This document shows, one piece after another, positions 34,996-43,798 of a stretch of 64,000 bases of DNA. Origin of the DNA: Reichenbachiella faecimaris (GTDB lineage Bacteria; Bacteroidota; Bacteroidia; Cytophagales; Cyclobacteriaceae); NCBI RefSeq assembly GCF_900176375.1, contig NZ_FWYF01000001.1:1684449-1748448 (forward strand), given 5' to 3'. Below the pieces are notes generated by a model. That model did no database searches. It had not been told where the DNA came from and saw nothing but the letters and a program-made list of their open reading frames with translations. The position numbers and the translations under genes were made by a program. Numbering within the stretch: position 1 is the stretch's first letter; every line of letters begins with the position of its first letter.

Positions 34996-36216
34996 TTATC
35001 CAAACACACTGGAATACTTGCGAAGCGTGCGCAAGGCAAATCCAATACTCATGAATGTAAAAACCGCTCCCATCAAATAAGGTGCCCCAGGAAAATAGAT
35101 GCCCAAGGAATCATTTGTAAAACGGGCAAACAAATCTGTCATCAAAGGTGGCCCCACAATAGCTGTCAAACTAATCATGCTGGTAATGGCACCCTGCAAT
35201 TCTCCCTGCTGATCAGCTGGAATCTGACCAGTCATGATGCTCTGTAATGATGGGCCTGCAAATCCACTCAAAGCATAAGGAATCATAAATAGAAACATCA
35301 TCCATCCTTCAGTGGCAAAAGCAAACAAAACAAACCCTATGAAATACAGAGTGAGCCCAAGATAAACCCCATTTCTATCCCCTATTCTGGGAATAACCAC
35401 TCTAACCAAACCTCCCTGAACAATGGCAACCATTAGCCCAACAAAGCCAAGAGAATAACCAACCATTTTCACGTCCCAACCGAATTTTTCCATCGTATAA
35501 TAAGCCCAAGTACTCTGGGTGGCATGGGAAGCCAAATACACAAAAAACATAGCGACCATTAAGCTGATGGTCACTGGAAATTTTTTTAACTGGATCAATG
35601 ACCCTACTGGATTGGCTCGCTTCCAACTAAATTTTCTTCTTTTGTCTGGAGCTAGAGATTCTGGCAAAATAAAATAGCCGTAGAGCCAATTGAGCAAAGT
35701 CAACACGGCAGCGGCAATAAAGGGCACCCTAGAGCCATATACACCAAGTAGGCCTCCAATCACTGGGCCAATGATAAACCCTAGTCCAAAGGCCGCCCCA
35801 ATCATCCCAAAATTTTTGGCTCGATCTTCTGGCTTACTGATATCAGCTATATACGCTGAGGCCGTAGTCATGCTAGCGCCCGTGACTCCTGCCAAAATAC
35901 GCCCTACAAACAGCCACCCTATAGTTGGTGCCCAGGCTAGCAGCAGATAATCAATCCCAAAACCAAACAGTGAAGCCAACAAAACTGGCCTACGACCAAA
36001 CTGATCACCCAATCCGCCCATGATAGGAGAAAAGAAAAACTGCATGAAGGCATAGGAAAACATCAGCCATCCTCCATATAAAGCAGCTTCAGCCAGAGAG
36101 CCATTGATCAACTCTTTGATAAGGTCGGGAATGACTGGAATTATTATTCCTAATCCGATAACATCCACAAGAAGTGTAATGAATATAAAGGTAAGTGAAG
36201 CTTTCGATTGGTTCAT
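34996..36216 (-). CDS. MFS transporter, TCR/Tet-like
   Basis: This 406-residue transporter has twelve predicted membrane helices. It shows the MFS motif [17 protein letters not shown] after helix 2, the drug-exporter motif C-like [19 protein letters not shown] in helix 5, and [13 protein letters not shown] in the second half. It is most similar to TetA-type drug/proton antiporters, but the substrate cannot be read from sequence. No TetR regulator is adjacent. It stands alone between DUF5686 and DinB. Confidence 0.92.
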   Translation of the reverse strand: MNQSKASLTFIFITLLVDVIGLGIIIPVIPDLIKELINGSLAEAALYGGWLMFSYAFMQFFFSPIMGGLGDQFGRRPVLLASLFGFGIDYLLLAWAPTIGWLFVGRILAGVTGASMTTASAYIADISKPEDRAKNFGMIGAAFGLGFIIGPVIGGLLGVYGSRVPFIAAAVLTLLNWLYGYFILPESLAPDKRRKFSWKRANPVGSLIQLKKFPVTISLMVAMFFVYLASHATQSTWAYYTMEKFGWDVKMVGYSLGFVGLMVAIVQGGLVRVVIPRIGDRNGVYLGLTLYFIGFVLFAFATEGWMMFLFMIPYALSGFAGPSLQSIMTGQIPADQQGELQGAITSMISLTAIVGPPLMTDLFARFTNDSLGIYFPGAPYLMGAVFTFMSIGFALRTLRKYSSVFG

Positions 36217-36389
36217 TTTGGCTTGTTTAGATCGAAGATACGAGATAAATCCAGTATAGTTATAACTGCCAAAAGATCACATTCAAAATTGGAATGAGGA
36301 CGCAGTTGTGATTAACTTAATAAATATTTTTTGGCTTTGTCCTAAATAAATGAAACCAATCGTCATAATACTAAACAATTCTAAAAACT

Positions 36390-37004
36390 ATGAAAAATTT
36401 TAAAACCTTGTTACTTATTCAAGCATTGATCTTGTTTGGCTTACAAACATACGCTCAGCAGAAGCTCACTAAGGAAGAAAAAAACACAGCTATTAATCAC
36501 CTGAAACAATCTCAAAGTGAACTATTGATAGCAGTAAAAGACCTATCCGAAGGCCAGCTCAACTATAAACCAAGTGAAGATGCCTGGTCTATAGCGGAAA
36601 CCATGGAGCACATTGCTATTTCTGAAAAAAACATTTTTGGCATTGTGGAAATGACTTTGAAAACTGATCCTGATCCATCTAAAAGAAGTGAGGTGATGAT
36701 GGCTGACGAACAGCTATTGGCCATGATTACGAGTCGCGACCAAAAAGTGAAAACTCGTCCTGAATTTGAACCCACCAACAGTTTTGGGTCATTCCAAGGC
36801 TCATTGGACGCCTTCAATATGCAGAGGAAATCGAATATTGCTTTTGTAAAAAAGACAAAAGAAGATTTGAGGAACAGGTACTTTGACTTTCCTTTTGGCA
36901 AAGTAGATGCGTATCAAGTGGTTCTATTTATGAGCGGACATACTCAGCGTCACATGAAACAAATAGTGGAGATCATCAAAAGTGAAGAATTCCCAAAGGC
37001 ATAA
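36390..37004 (+). CDS. secreted DinB family protein
   Basis: This 204-residue protein has a Sec signal peptide (about residues 1-22, ending LQTYAQQ) ahead of a DinB-like four-helix bundle (LKQSQSELLIAVKDLSEGQLNYKPSEDAWSIAETMEHIAISEKN is spread over helices 1-2; a late GHTQRHMKQIVEII). The His triad typical of DinB metal sites (HI in helix 2, then HTQRH in the last helix) is kept. Export of a DinB fold to the periplasm is fairly common in Bacteroidota. Role unknown. Confidence 0.88.
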   Translation: MKNFKTLLLIQALILFGLQTYAQQKLTKEEKNTAINHLKQSQSELLIAVKDLSEGQLNYKPSEDAWSIAETMEHIAISEKNIFGIVEMTLKTDPDPSKRSEVMMADEQLLAMITSRDQKVKTRPEFEPTNSFGSFQGSLDAFNMQRKSNIAFVKKTKEDLRNRYFDFPFGKVDAYQVVLFMSGHTQRHMKQIVEIIKSEEFPKA

Positions 37005-37042
37005 GTTTTGAAGGCACTGTTTGTACCAGGCAGTGCCTTTTT

Positions 37043-37432
37043 CTATACAAGCCTTAGTACCTCATCCAGCTTTTCTTTGTTCAATGGCTTGGACAAAAAA
37101 CCTTTGACCAACTCATGGGCATTGGCTTTTTCTATATCATTTGGATTGATAGATGAAGTCAGCATCACCACAGGAATATCCTTGCTCACACCCATTTCTG
37201 AAAATTTATCCAAAAAATCCCAACCATCCATGACTGGCATATTGATATCAAGTAAGATTAATTCAGGTAGATTACCATTAGCTTCATTTTTCAATAAGTG
37301 ATCAACTGCTACCTGACCATTCTTGAATTCCACAGCCTCATCAAACGCAGGATGCTGTTGTAGAGCAAGTTTGATCACAAAAGACGAAATAGGATCGTCT
37401 TCCACTACATAAATTGACTTAACGCTCTTCAT
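37043..37432 (-). CDS. stand-alone response regulator receiver
   Basis: This 129-residue CheY-like receiver has an acidic pair in VVEDDPISS, phospho-Asp in ILLDINMP, the switch Thr in VMLTSS and Lys in FLSKPLN. There is no output domain. It overlaps the end of the GAF/PAS kinase gene by 14 bases, so it is that kinase's likely partner. Similar Cytophagales receivers with LLDINMPVMDGWDFL occur twice more in the window. Confidence 0.93.
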   Translation of the reverse strand: MKSVKSIYVVEDDPISSFVIKLALQQHPAFDEAVEFKNGQVAVDHLLKNEANGNLPELILLDINMPVMDGWDFLDKFSEMGVSKDIPVVMLTSSINPNDIEKANAHELVKGFLSKPLNKEKLDEVLRLV

Positions 37433-39722
37433 TAAAATAAACGGTAAAGGTGGTGCCTCTATTTACTTTACTATCCACTAAAATTTTTCCCTTCATTGTT
37501 TCTATCTGGTTTTTTGTAATATACAATCCAAACCCACGGGCGTCTTCATTCTGATGAAAAGTTTTATACATGCCAAATATCTTGTCTCCATGAGCATCCA
37601 TATCTATGCCCATGCCATTGTCTGATATTTCAATCTGAACCTTACCTTGTATAGCCTTTGCTTGAATTTTTATTTCTGACTTTACTTCACTTCTTCTGTA
37701 CTTGATGGCATTGCTCAGCAGATTCAATAAAATGCTATCTAAATAGGCTGGAATGATAGGAAGTACTAGGTCTTCTGGTATGTCCACAGCAATCTTGACC
37801 CCACTCTCCAGAATCTCATCATTCAATATTTGCAAGGTCTTTTCTACCTCTTCCATAAGATTGCGTTGCTCGATTGGCTTGTTCAAGTTTTGATTGACTG
37901 TGATGATCTCATTCAAATTCATGATGGTTTCCTCAAGCTGTCCCGTGCTGCTCTTTAGCATCTGAAACATTTTCTGCTTTTCTGCTTCATCCTTGGTCAT
38001 TTCCATAAATGAAACCAGAGAAGTTAGATTAGCACTATGCGAACGGATATTGTGTGAAACAATATGGGCAAAATTCTGCAAGCGCTTGTTTTGGTCACTT
38101 GTCATATTCAAGAGATTTTCCAGCTCCATTTGTTTTTGGTTTTTTGCTGTTACGTCTCTGAGTATACCCTGATGAAATATTACTTTTCCTTCACCGTCAT
38201 ATTGATAAAAGCCGTGATCTTCGACCCAAATTTCATCACCATTTTTCTTTTTCAATCTGTATTGATTGGAATGTTTGAAGCGGTCTTCTTCCTTGAAGTA
38301 CAAGTCTTTTTTGATATTTATAGAAAGCAGCTCTTCCTCGGAATCATATCCTAACATCGCCACTAGTGCCGGGCTGACTTCCACAAATCTACCTTCAGGT
38401 GTGCTCTTGTAAATCCCATCCAGCGAGTTTTCAAAAATCGTCCGATATCTCTTTTCGCTAGCGCGTAATACCTCTTCAGCCTTGATCCGTTCAGAAACAT
38501 CTCTCACTATGGCTTGAGTGTACTCCTCATTCTTAAAGTGGTATCTGGACAAAGTAACATCAGCTGTGAAGTAAGAACCGTCCTTTTTTGTGTGCACCCA
38601 TTGAAAATTGTCTTGATCCATGCGTCGATCTGAAGTCTTGCCATCTGGCTGAACCTGAGGAGATAATTCATGTGGAGCATAGCCTATCAAGCCCTCTCTA
38701 TCACGGCCAAAAATCTCGGTAGTTCGATCGTTGCACTCAATAATCAAATCATCTTTTAAAATAAAAATGGCGTCATTGGCTTTCGAGAATAGGGTTTGAT
38801 ACTTTTCTCTTTCATAGCCCAGTTCGCTCCTCACGGCCTCGGCCGTGGTGATGTCACGAGATATGCCAGAAAGATTAGTACAGCGTCCTCTGTGATCAAA
38901 TACTGGAGTTACCTTCGTCTCTACGATCACAATATTATTGCCAGTTCTAAATTTGATCTGATAGGTAATCGGTTTCTTCGTCTCAATAGCTTCTCGATAA
39001 TATGACTTGATGGTAGCAGAACGTTCAGCATCCCAAATATCATCAATGGTCTTACCTACCACATCTCCTCTTTTTTTGTTGGTCAATTCTAGAAATGCAC
39101 GATTGACAGAGACGCACCTGAAACTATCATTGGGTTCTACCTCCATCAAAAATATCAGGTCATTCGTGCTACTATAGATCAAATCAAAGCTCTTTTCTCT
39201 TGCCGCCAGATTTTCTAAATGACGGGCTTGCACTACTTTGATAGCCACCATGGAGGCGATGGTCGTCAAAATATTGAGATGAATGGGTTGGAAAAAATCC
39301 TTTTCAGGATGTTCAGAATCGATTATACCAATCAATTCATTTTCATGAATAATGGGAACTGTGATCTCTGAAAACCTCCACTGATCGTCAGTGATATAAT
39401 CTTCGCTTTGACTCGTGTCATTAGTGATTCTGGATTGCTTTTCCTGCGCGACTTTACCAACAATTCCCGTCCCCATTTTAATAAATGTGGCATTGGTATT
39501 TCTGGGTTCTTTGTCTTTGTAGGCCTGAGAAGCCACCTGAATAAGATGCTCTTTGTCTTCATCAAGCAAATAAATCGCACAATCATAAAAATCCAATTTG
39601 GAGACCACATTGTCAATGACGCTCCATAGCGTCTCCTTGATCGTGCTCTGATTGAGCAGACCTACAGCAAATTGATTAATGATATCCAGGTACCTTTCTT
39701 CCTGAATTTGCGTGCTAGACAT
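37419..39722 (-). CDS. GAF-PAS(3) hybrid-sensing histidine kinase
   Basis: This 767-residue soluble kinase has an N-terminal GAF domain (about residues 15-165), three PAS domains with PAC segments (about 175-300, 305-420 and 425-545) and a short coiled coil. A non-classical H box follows (NFAHIVSHNIRSHSANLTSLVSF), then HATPase_c with NLLSNAIKYRR, DNGMGID and GFGLYITKNQIE. The HNIRSHSANL box is the HWE-unlike Bacteroidota HisKA subtype often coupled to single receivers. It has no membrane anchor, so it senses an internal signal. Confidence 0.93.
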   Translation of the reverse strand: MSSTQIQEERYLDIINQFAVGLLNQSTIKETLWSVIDNVVSKLDFYDCAIYLLDEDKEHLIQVASQAYKDKEPRNTNATFIKMGTGIVGKVAQEKQSRITNDTSQSEDYITDDQWRFSEITVPIIHENELIGIIDSEHPEKDFFQPIHLNILTTIASMVAIKVVQARHLENLAAREKSFDLIYSSTNDLIFLMEVEPNDSFRCVSVNRAFLELTNKKRGDVVGKTIDDIWDAERSATIKSYYREAIETKKPITYQIKFRTGNNIVIVETKVTPVFDHRGRCTNLSGISRDITTAEAVRSELGYEREKYQTLFSKANDAIFILKDDLIIECNDRTTEIFGRDREGLIGYAPHELSPQVQPDGKTSDRRMDQDNFQWVHTKKDGSYFTADVTLSRYHFKNEEYTQAIVRDVSERIKAEEVLRASEKRYRTIFENSLDGIYKSTPEGRFVEVSPALVAMLGYDSEEELLSINIKKDLYFKEEDRFKHSNQYRLKKKNGDEIWVEDHGFYQYDGEGKVIFHQGILRDVTAKNQKQMELENLLNMTSDQNKRLQNFAHIVSHNIRSHSANLTSLVSFMEMTKDEAEKQKMFQMLKSSTGQLEETIMNLNEIITVNQNLNKPIEQRNLMEEVEKTLQILNDEILESGVKIAVDIPEDLVLPIIPAYLDSILLNLLSNAIKYRRSEVKSEIKIQAKAIQGKVQIEISDNGMGIDMDAHGDKIFGMYKTFHQNEDARGFGLYITKNQIETMKGKILVDSKVNRGTTFTVYFNEER

Positions 39723-40083
39723 GCTGGTGGACTTAACTTATTTTTCATTAAAGGAAGCGCAGTTTATCCATACAATGAATAAATAAGACAACCTTCTCTC
39801 TTTACTAAATTTAATAAAAATAATGGAGGAATCTGTTGGAGTAGGAAAGTAAGACCTGATTTCGTCTTATAAGCGAGTTTAGTGGGCTAATTTGGACTTG
39901 CTAAACAAAAAAGGTTGCGCTCCCGCGCAACCTTAACCACCTTAATAAATTACTTTAGAACCTTCGTTAAATACCTTTTATTCCCATAGCTGGTAACCAC
40001 GAACCCCATCATACAGTGACTTTACTTGCAGGTAATTGCTAACCACTGTATTTTTTTACCTTCTGCTGCTGGCTCCTTAGTAA
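39723..40083. other. intergenic region with one minus-strand terminator
   Basis: These 361 bases separate the large kinase from the SiaC-like unit. The terminator at 39907-39934 is the only clear element. A minus-strand run of about 24 codons after 40110 and a 20-codon ATG frame near 40010 are too short to call. Confidence 0.6.
39907..39934 (-). terminator. terminator of the SiaC-like unit
   Basis: A perfect 10-bp GC-rich stem, AAGGTTGCGC/GCGCAACCTT, with loop TCCC and six T on the minus strand. It is the first terminator after the SiaC-like and small membrane protein genes. Confidence 0.9.
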
Positions 40084-40194
40084 CTATATCATTACGCTCA
40101 GCATCGTGCATGCTAGCACGAACCCGAAGGTCAACAATGTACCTACTACTACTTGTCTTACTGCTCTTTCTGCTGATTTCAATTTCGGTTTCAT
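40084..40194 (-). CDS. tiny single-span membrane protein (putative)
   Basis: This 36-residue frame from the ATG near 40194 has a basic N-terminus (MKPKLKSAERAVRQ) and one membrane helix (VVVGTLLTFGFVLACTML). It begins about 30 bases after the SiaC-like stop on the same strand and is followed by that unit's terminator. The positive-inside layout and position favour a real small protein, but no homology is claimed. A TTG start further up (61 residues) would overlap the SiaC-like gene. Confidence 0.4.
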   Translation of the reverse strand: MKPKLKSAERAVRQVVVGTLLTFGFVLACTMLSVMI

Positions 40195-40225
40195 AACTTT
40201 CTTGTTTTCTGTCCTAATTAATGTT

Positions 40226-40657
40226 TTATGCCGCATTGAGCTGCGGTTCTTTTTCTGTTTCTTCTCCAAGAGAATTGATCACTGGTACGGATACGAAATT
40301 GAATTCATATCCAAAGAATGAGCTAAAATCTTCTCCCGCTTCCAACATATCCTCATCGTCATTCTCGTGATACCAGTTTACAATTACTCGTTTTCCTAAC
40401 TGATTGATATTATCCAATTTTCTTAGCAAGTTGAATATGCACTTTGATGAGCTAGTATTAAAATATTCAAACGCAAGGTTTACAGTTATATTACCTGCGT
40501 GGCTTTCTGCATATCTGTCCACGTTCAAAAGAAGCGAACCGTAAAAGTTCAATGGATTTTCAGGACTCGACTTCCCTCTTAAATCCAAAAGTTCCTTTTT
40601 AGGATTGAAATAAACTGATGGTGTTACTCTTGATGATCTGATGAAATATCCTTGCAT
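40226..40657 (-). CDS. SiaC-family regulatory phosphoprotein (DUF1987)
   Basis: This 143-residue protein follows the DUF1987/SiaC pattern: PENPLNFYGSLLLNVDRYAE, NLAFEYFNTSSSKCIFNLL, then GKRVIVNWYHENDDEDMLEAGEDF. In Pseudomonas aeruginosa, SiaC is phosphorylated by SiaB on a Thr in the equivalent LNTSS motif, dephosphorylated by the PPM phosphatase SiaA, and controls the diguanylate cyclase SiaD. Here the Thr is residue 68. No SiaB kinase or PP2C phosphatase is adjacent, which is unusual. A C-terminal extension of about 20 residues (SLGEETEKEPQLNAA) is added. Confidence 0.88.
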   Translation of the reverse strand: MQGYFIRSSRVTPSVYFNPKKELLDLRGKSSPENPLNFYGSLLLNVDRYAESHAGNITVNLAFEYFNTSSSKCIFNLLRKLDNINQLGKRVIVNWYHENDDEDMLEAGEDFSSFFGYEFNFVSVPVINSLGEETEKEPQLNAA

Positions 40658-41175
40658 AACTTTAAATTTTTTTAATCCAATTCAACTATTTCGTTGTGAA
40701 TAATAAAATTCTATGGTTCAAAGATGAGAACACCTGATCATTAATAAAATACAGGATATCCGTAATTAATTTTTTACGCAAAGAGGAAACAAAATGCGCC
40801 CTGAGAATCATCAAAAAAACAAAAGTGCTCTTACTGACTCTAAACGCACATTTCAAAAAAAAGAGAGCTTGTAATTTGTAGGCGAATTACCTAGAACGTA
40901 AGCAATTCCTTCAAAATAGGCCATTCAGACCGTCTTTTTACGTTCGCTTCGACCGCTGTATTGGGAAGAAAAAATCTCATCCTTTATGCATTTTTCATCA
41001 GAACTGGCAAATCCCAATTTCTCCTGTAGCTCAATGTCATGCTCGAAGAACAGAACGTTATGGACTTAAGGAATCTAATAGCCATACAGTCGAGATACAA
41101 AAAAAGTCCCGATGAAAAACCGGGACTCAAAACCAACCTCAACTACTTGAACTAAATAGTATTTTTAAATTTATA
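40658..41175. other. intergenic region, mostly unexplained
   Basis: These 518 bases contain the terminator of the flavin reductase/DoxX unit (41098-41128) and the upstream region of the SiaC-like gene. Between them I see no convincing gene, tRNA or repeat. The stretch is AT-rich with short A runs. A small RNA cannot be excluded. Confidence 0.55.
41098..41128 (-). terminator. terminator of the flavin reductase-DoxX operon
   Basis: AAGTCCCG (41104-41111) pairs with CGGGACT (41121-41127) around a nine-base loop. The A run 5' of it on the plus strand gives seven T on the minus strand. It lies about 50 bases after the DoxX stop. Confidence 0.85.
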
Positions 41176-41607
41176 TCAATCCCAATCTCCTTGGCCTCTT
41201 GATATACTATACTTTCCTGAGCCCAAGAAAGCTATAGCCACACCACCTACAAGATAAATAGCCAACAATTCTATCGCCCATACGCCATGATCGTTGACAC
41301 TGAATACATCCCCAGTATGAACCAGAAGCAACGCCACCAACATGGTGAATGACATCATGAGCCCAGCCAGCCTGGTCTTGTAACCAACTATGATCAGCAA
41401 TGGCGCTACAAACTCTCCTACAATCACACCATATCCTATAAAACTCGGAATGCCCATACCGTCTAACATTCCAGCAATGTGATTTGCTCCTCCCATGAGC
41501 TTACCCCATCCATGAAAGAGCATAGTAAAAGCCAAAATGAACCTGATTAGAAATTTGCCCAGATCCTCTGAGTTGGTACCGTTTAATAATTGTGCTACTT
41601 TTTTCAT
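41176..41607 (-). CDS. DoxX family protein
   Basis: This 143-residue protein has four membrane helices, with RFILAFTMLFHGWGKLMGG near the start and GYGVIVGEFVAPLLIIVGYKTRLAGLMM in the middle. That is the DoxX/YphA pattern. It is 23 bases downstream of the NAD(P)H-dependent oxidoreductase gene and shares its terminator. Pairing of DoxX with a flavin reductase under MarR control suggests a response to quinones or thiol-reactive electrophiles. Confidence 0.9.
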   Translation of the reverse strand: MKKVAQLLNGTNSEDLGKFLIRFILAFTMLFHGWGKLMGGANHIAGMLDGMGIPSFIGYGVIVGEFVAPLLIIVGYKTRLAGLMMSFTMLVALLLVHTGDVFSVNDHGVWAIELLAIYLVGGVAIAFLGSGKYSISRGQGDWD

Positions 41608-41630
41608 TCGTATTTATTTTCAATTGATGT

Positions 41631-42164
41631 TTATAATGTCTTTTCAAACTGAGCAGTTGCTTCTGTCAATTTTTTCCTCTCTTCGTCATTGGTGATCACG
41701 CCTTGTTCTTGATCAAACCTATCATAAAAGGCCCCAAGGCTATAGGTAGCTGCTACCTGGCCAGCAAAGTATTTCATTTTAATATTTAGGTCTTCCAAAC
41801 TACTGGCTGCTCCACGCTTACCACCAGAAGTACTCAAGAGCAATACTGGCTTACCTCCCAGGAACTTAGCCTCTACTCTTGACGCCCAGTCAATCGTGTT
41901 TTTCATAAAAGCAGTCAGACTCCCATTGTGTTCTGGTGACCCTATGATGTAAGCATCTGCCTCAGCTAGCTTGGCTACTAACTCCTGAATAGGTCTGGGA
42001 ATTCCTTCCTTTTCTATATCTGCACTATATATAGGTGCATCATAGTCTCTTAGATCTAAAAACTCAACTTCTGCTTGATCTATCAAAGAAGCAGCATACT
42101 TAACCAATTGTATATTTATAGAAGTAGAACTATTGCTTCCTGCAAATGCTATGATCTTTTTCAT
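41631..42164 (-). CDS. NADPH-dependent FMN reductase-like oxidoreductase
   Basis: This 177-residue flavodoxin-like protein has an FMN phosphate loop, IIAFAGSNSSTSINIQLV, and GSPEHNGSLTAFMKNTIDWASR, the signature of the azoreductase/ArsH-like FMN_red family. STSGGKRGA follows. Such enzymes reduce quinones, azo dyes or chromate with NADPH. It is first in a two-gene operon with DoxX. A TGTAATTACA palindrome upstream resembles the site at the marR promoter. Confidence 0.93.
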   Translation of the reverse strand: MKKIIAFAGSNSSTSINIQLVKYAASLIDQAEVEFLDLRDYDAPIYSADIEKEGIPRPIQELVAKLAEADAYIIGSPEHNGSLTAFMKNTIDWASRVEAKFLGGKPVLLLSTSGGKRGAASSLEDLNIKMKYFAGQVAATYSLGAFYDRFDQEQGVITNDEERKKLTEATAQFEKTL

Positions 42165-42187
42165 TTTATAATTGTTTTTACGTTTGT

Positions 42188-42197
42188 TGTAATTACA
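42188..42197. promoter_or_regulatory. MarR operator candidate at the flavin reductase promoter
   Basis: The perfect 10-base palindrome TGTAATTACA starts 24 bases upstream of the reductase ATG. It differs by one base from TGTAGTTACA inside the marR palindrome at 42691-42708. Confidence 0.5.
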
Positions 42198-42215
42198 TAT
42201 TTATGAGCAAAAAAA

Positions 42216-42665
42216 TTATCCCCTCATTTTGTCGAGAAGATGGCTCAGCTGCTCTGATTCCTCATGAGACAGTGCATTATTTTTTTGATTCAGCTCTTCC
42301 AATTTGGGATCCAAGTCAGACAACATGTTTAATCCAGCATCAGATATTTTTAAATTGATCATTCGTCGGTTATCTGGATTAACATCTCTGGTAACTAGTC
42401 CCATTGTTACCAACTTGTCCAAAAGCCTAGTCAAATCTCCACGTTTATTAATTAGTACTTCTTTGATCTCTCCTGGGCAAATAGTGAGTGGATATCTTCC
42501 TCTCAAAATCCTGAGGATATTGAAATGCTGCTCATTAATTCCTTTTGGTTTCAGCAATCCTTCTGATCTATCCCTCAGCCAATTCCCAGTATACAGAATA
42601 TTGACAATGGCTTTTTCCTTGGGATTTTTAAATGACGACTGCTTAATTTCTTCTTCGAATTTCAT
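42216..42665 (-). CDS. MarR family transcriptional regulator
   Basis: This 149-residue winged-helix regulator has a recognition region, ICPGEIKEVLINKRGDLTRLLDKLVTMGLVTRDVNPDNRRMINLKISDAG, with the MarR wing DxxNRR (given as a stretch from about residue 61 to 110 and read in pieces). Bacteroidota relatives regulate adjacent oxidoreductase and DoxX genes. Matching palindromes lie upstream of this gene and of the reductase gene 51 bases downstream. It is divergent from terC. Confidence 0.92.
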   Translation of the reverse strand: MKFEEEIKQSSFKNPKEKAIVNILYTGNWLRDRSEGLLKPKGINEQHFNILRILRGRYPLTICPGEIKEVLINKRGDLTRLLDKLVTMGLVTRDVNPDNRRMINLKISDAGLNMLSDLDPKLEELNQKNNALSHEESEQLSHLLDKMRG

Positions 42666-42690
42666 ACCTAGGTGATTAACGGAGTTACGT

Positions 42691-42708
42691 TATTTGTAGT
42701 TACAAATA
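42691..42708. promoter_or_regulatory. MarR autoregulatory operator candidate
   Basis: TATTTGTA-GT-TACAAATA is an 18-base inverted repeat with perfect 8-base arms, starting 26 bases upstream of the marR ATG and about 95 bases upstream of terC. Its length and symmetry are typical for MarR dimers. Confidence 0.65.
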
Positions 42709-42802
42709 TTAATCACTTTTTTCTTTTATTAAAATTTTCTTCCCCATTCGTGAATATTTAGATGAGATGATTAATATTGAATTCTATTCAACCCCTACTA
42801 CT

Positions 42803-43552
42803 ATGGATGCATTACTCAACGCTGAATCCCTTATTGCCCTATTGACTCTTACGTTTTTAGAAATAGTCTTAGGCGTAGACAACATCATATTTATTTCTAT
42901 TGTCTCCAATAAACTACCTCAAGAGCAGCAGGCAAAAGCACGAAACATTGGCTTGATGTGTGCTTTAGTCTTTCGAATAGGCCTATTATTTGGTATCACC
43001 TGGATCATTAGTTTTTCCGAACCTCTTTTTTCAGTTTTTGGTCATGCCTTTAGTGGAAGAGATTTGATTTTGGCTGGTGGCGGCTTATTCTTGATTGCAA
43101 AAAGCACCGTGGAGATCAATCATAAAATGGAAGTGATGGAACACCACGAATCAACCACTAAGACTACTGCCACCATTGGAAGTACTATTCTTCAAATCAT
43201 TATGCTAGATATCATTTTCTCCTTTGATTCCATATTGACAGCTGTAGGATTGACGAGTCAATTGACTATCATGATCATAGCCGTGATCATAGCTATGTTT
43301 ATTATGATGTCTTTCGCTGGGAGAATCAGTTCGTTTATTTCAAAACATCCCTCACTAGAAGTGCTAGCCCTTTCTTTTTTGATTTTGATTGGGTTTATGC
43401 TGACTGTAGAAGCCATGGGCCATCATGTGCCTAAAGGTTATATCTATTTTGCGGTATTCTTTTCTCTAATTGTAGAAGTGCTCAACATCAATATCAGAAA
43501 AGGAAAACAAAAGGTCCAACTCAATAAAAAAAGCAAAACAAAGATCGAGTAA
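42803..43552 (+). CDS. TerC family integral membrane protein
   Basis: This 249-residue protein starts at the ATG at 42803 (MDALLNAESL); an in-frame ATG at 42767 would add 12 residues. It shows the TerC signatures FLEIVLGVDNIIFISIVSNKLP and MLDIIFSFDSILTAVGLT, with acidic residues within membrane helices, and seven or so helices. TerC proteins export manganese or support metal loading of secreted proteins. It ends with a basic tail (RKGKQKVQLNKKSK). It shares its upstream region with marR. Confidence 0.94.
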   Translation: MDALLNAESLIALLTLTFLEIVLGVDNIIFISIVSNKLPQEQQAKARNIGLMCALVFRIGLLFGITWIISFSEPLFSVFGHAFSGRDLILAGGGLFLIAKSTVEINHKMEVMEHHESTTKTTATIGSTILQIIMLDIIFSFDSILTAVGLTSQLTIMIIAVIIAMFIMMSFAGRISSFISKHPSLEVLALSFLILIGFMLTVEAMGHHVPKGYIYFAVFFSLIVEVLNINIRKGKQKVQLNKKSKTKIE

Positions 43553-43798
43553 GGTCTATCAGATTACCAATTGCGTGCATTCCCGTCCGTATATGCACAA
43601 TGTAGCAAATGGGATTTTCATTCGGTCAAAGCTGGCTTATCAAATCCAGTGGATGCGATTAAAGATGAGTGACCAAATACATTACCTTGAAGGTGGAGTA
43701 GTGAAGTTTACCAAAGAAAAGTCAACTTGTGAAGCATTCAAAAATGAAAGCTATGAGCAGTTGGAAAGTAAAAATAAGGATACTTTAAAACCTCTGAT

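Noticed and set aside
39936-40110. Short minus-strand frames between the tiny membrane protein and its terminator
   Set aside because: They are 20-29 codons, without hydrophobic or conserved features; insufficient to call genes.
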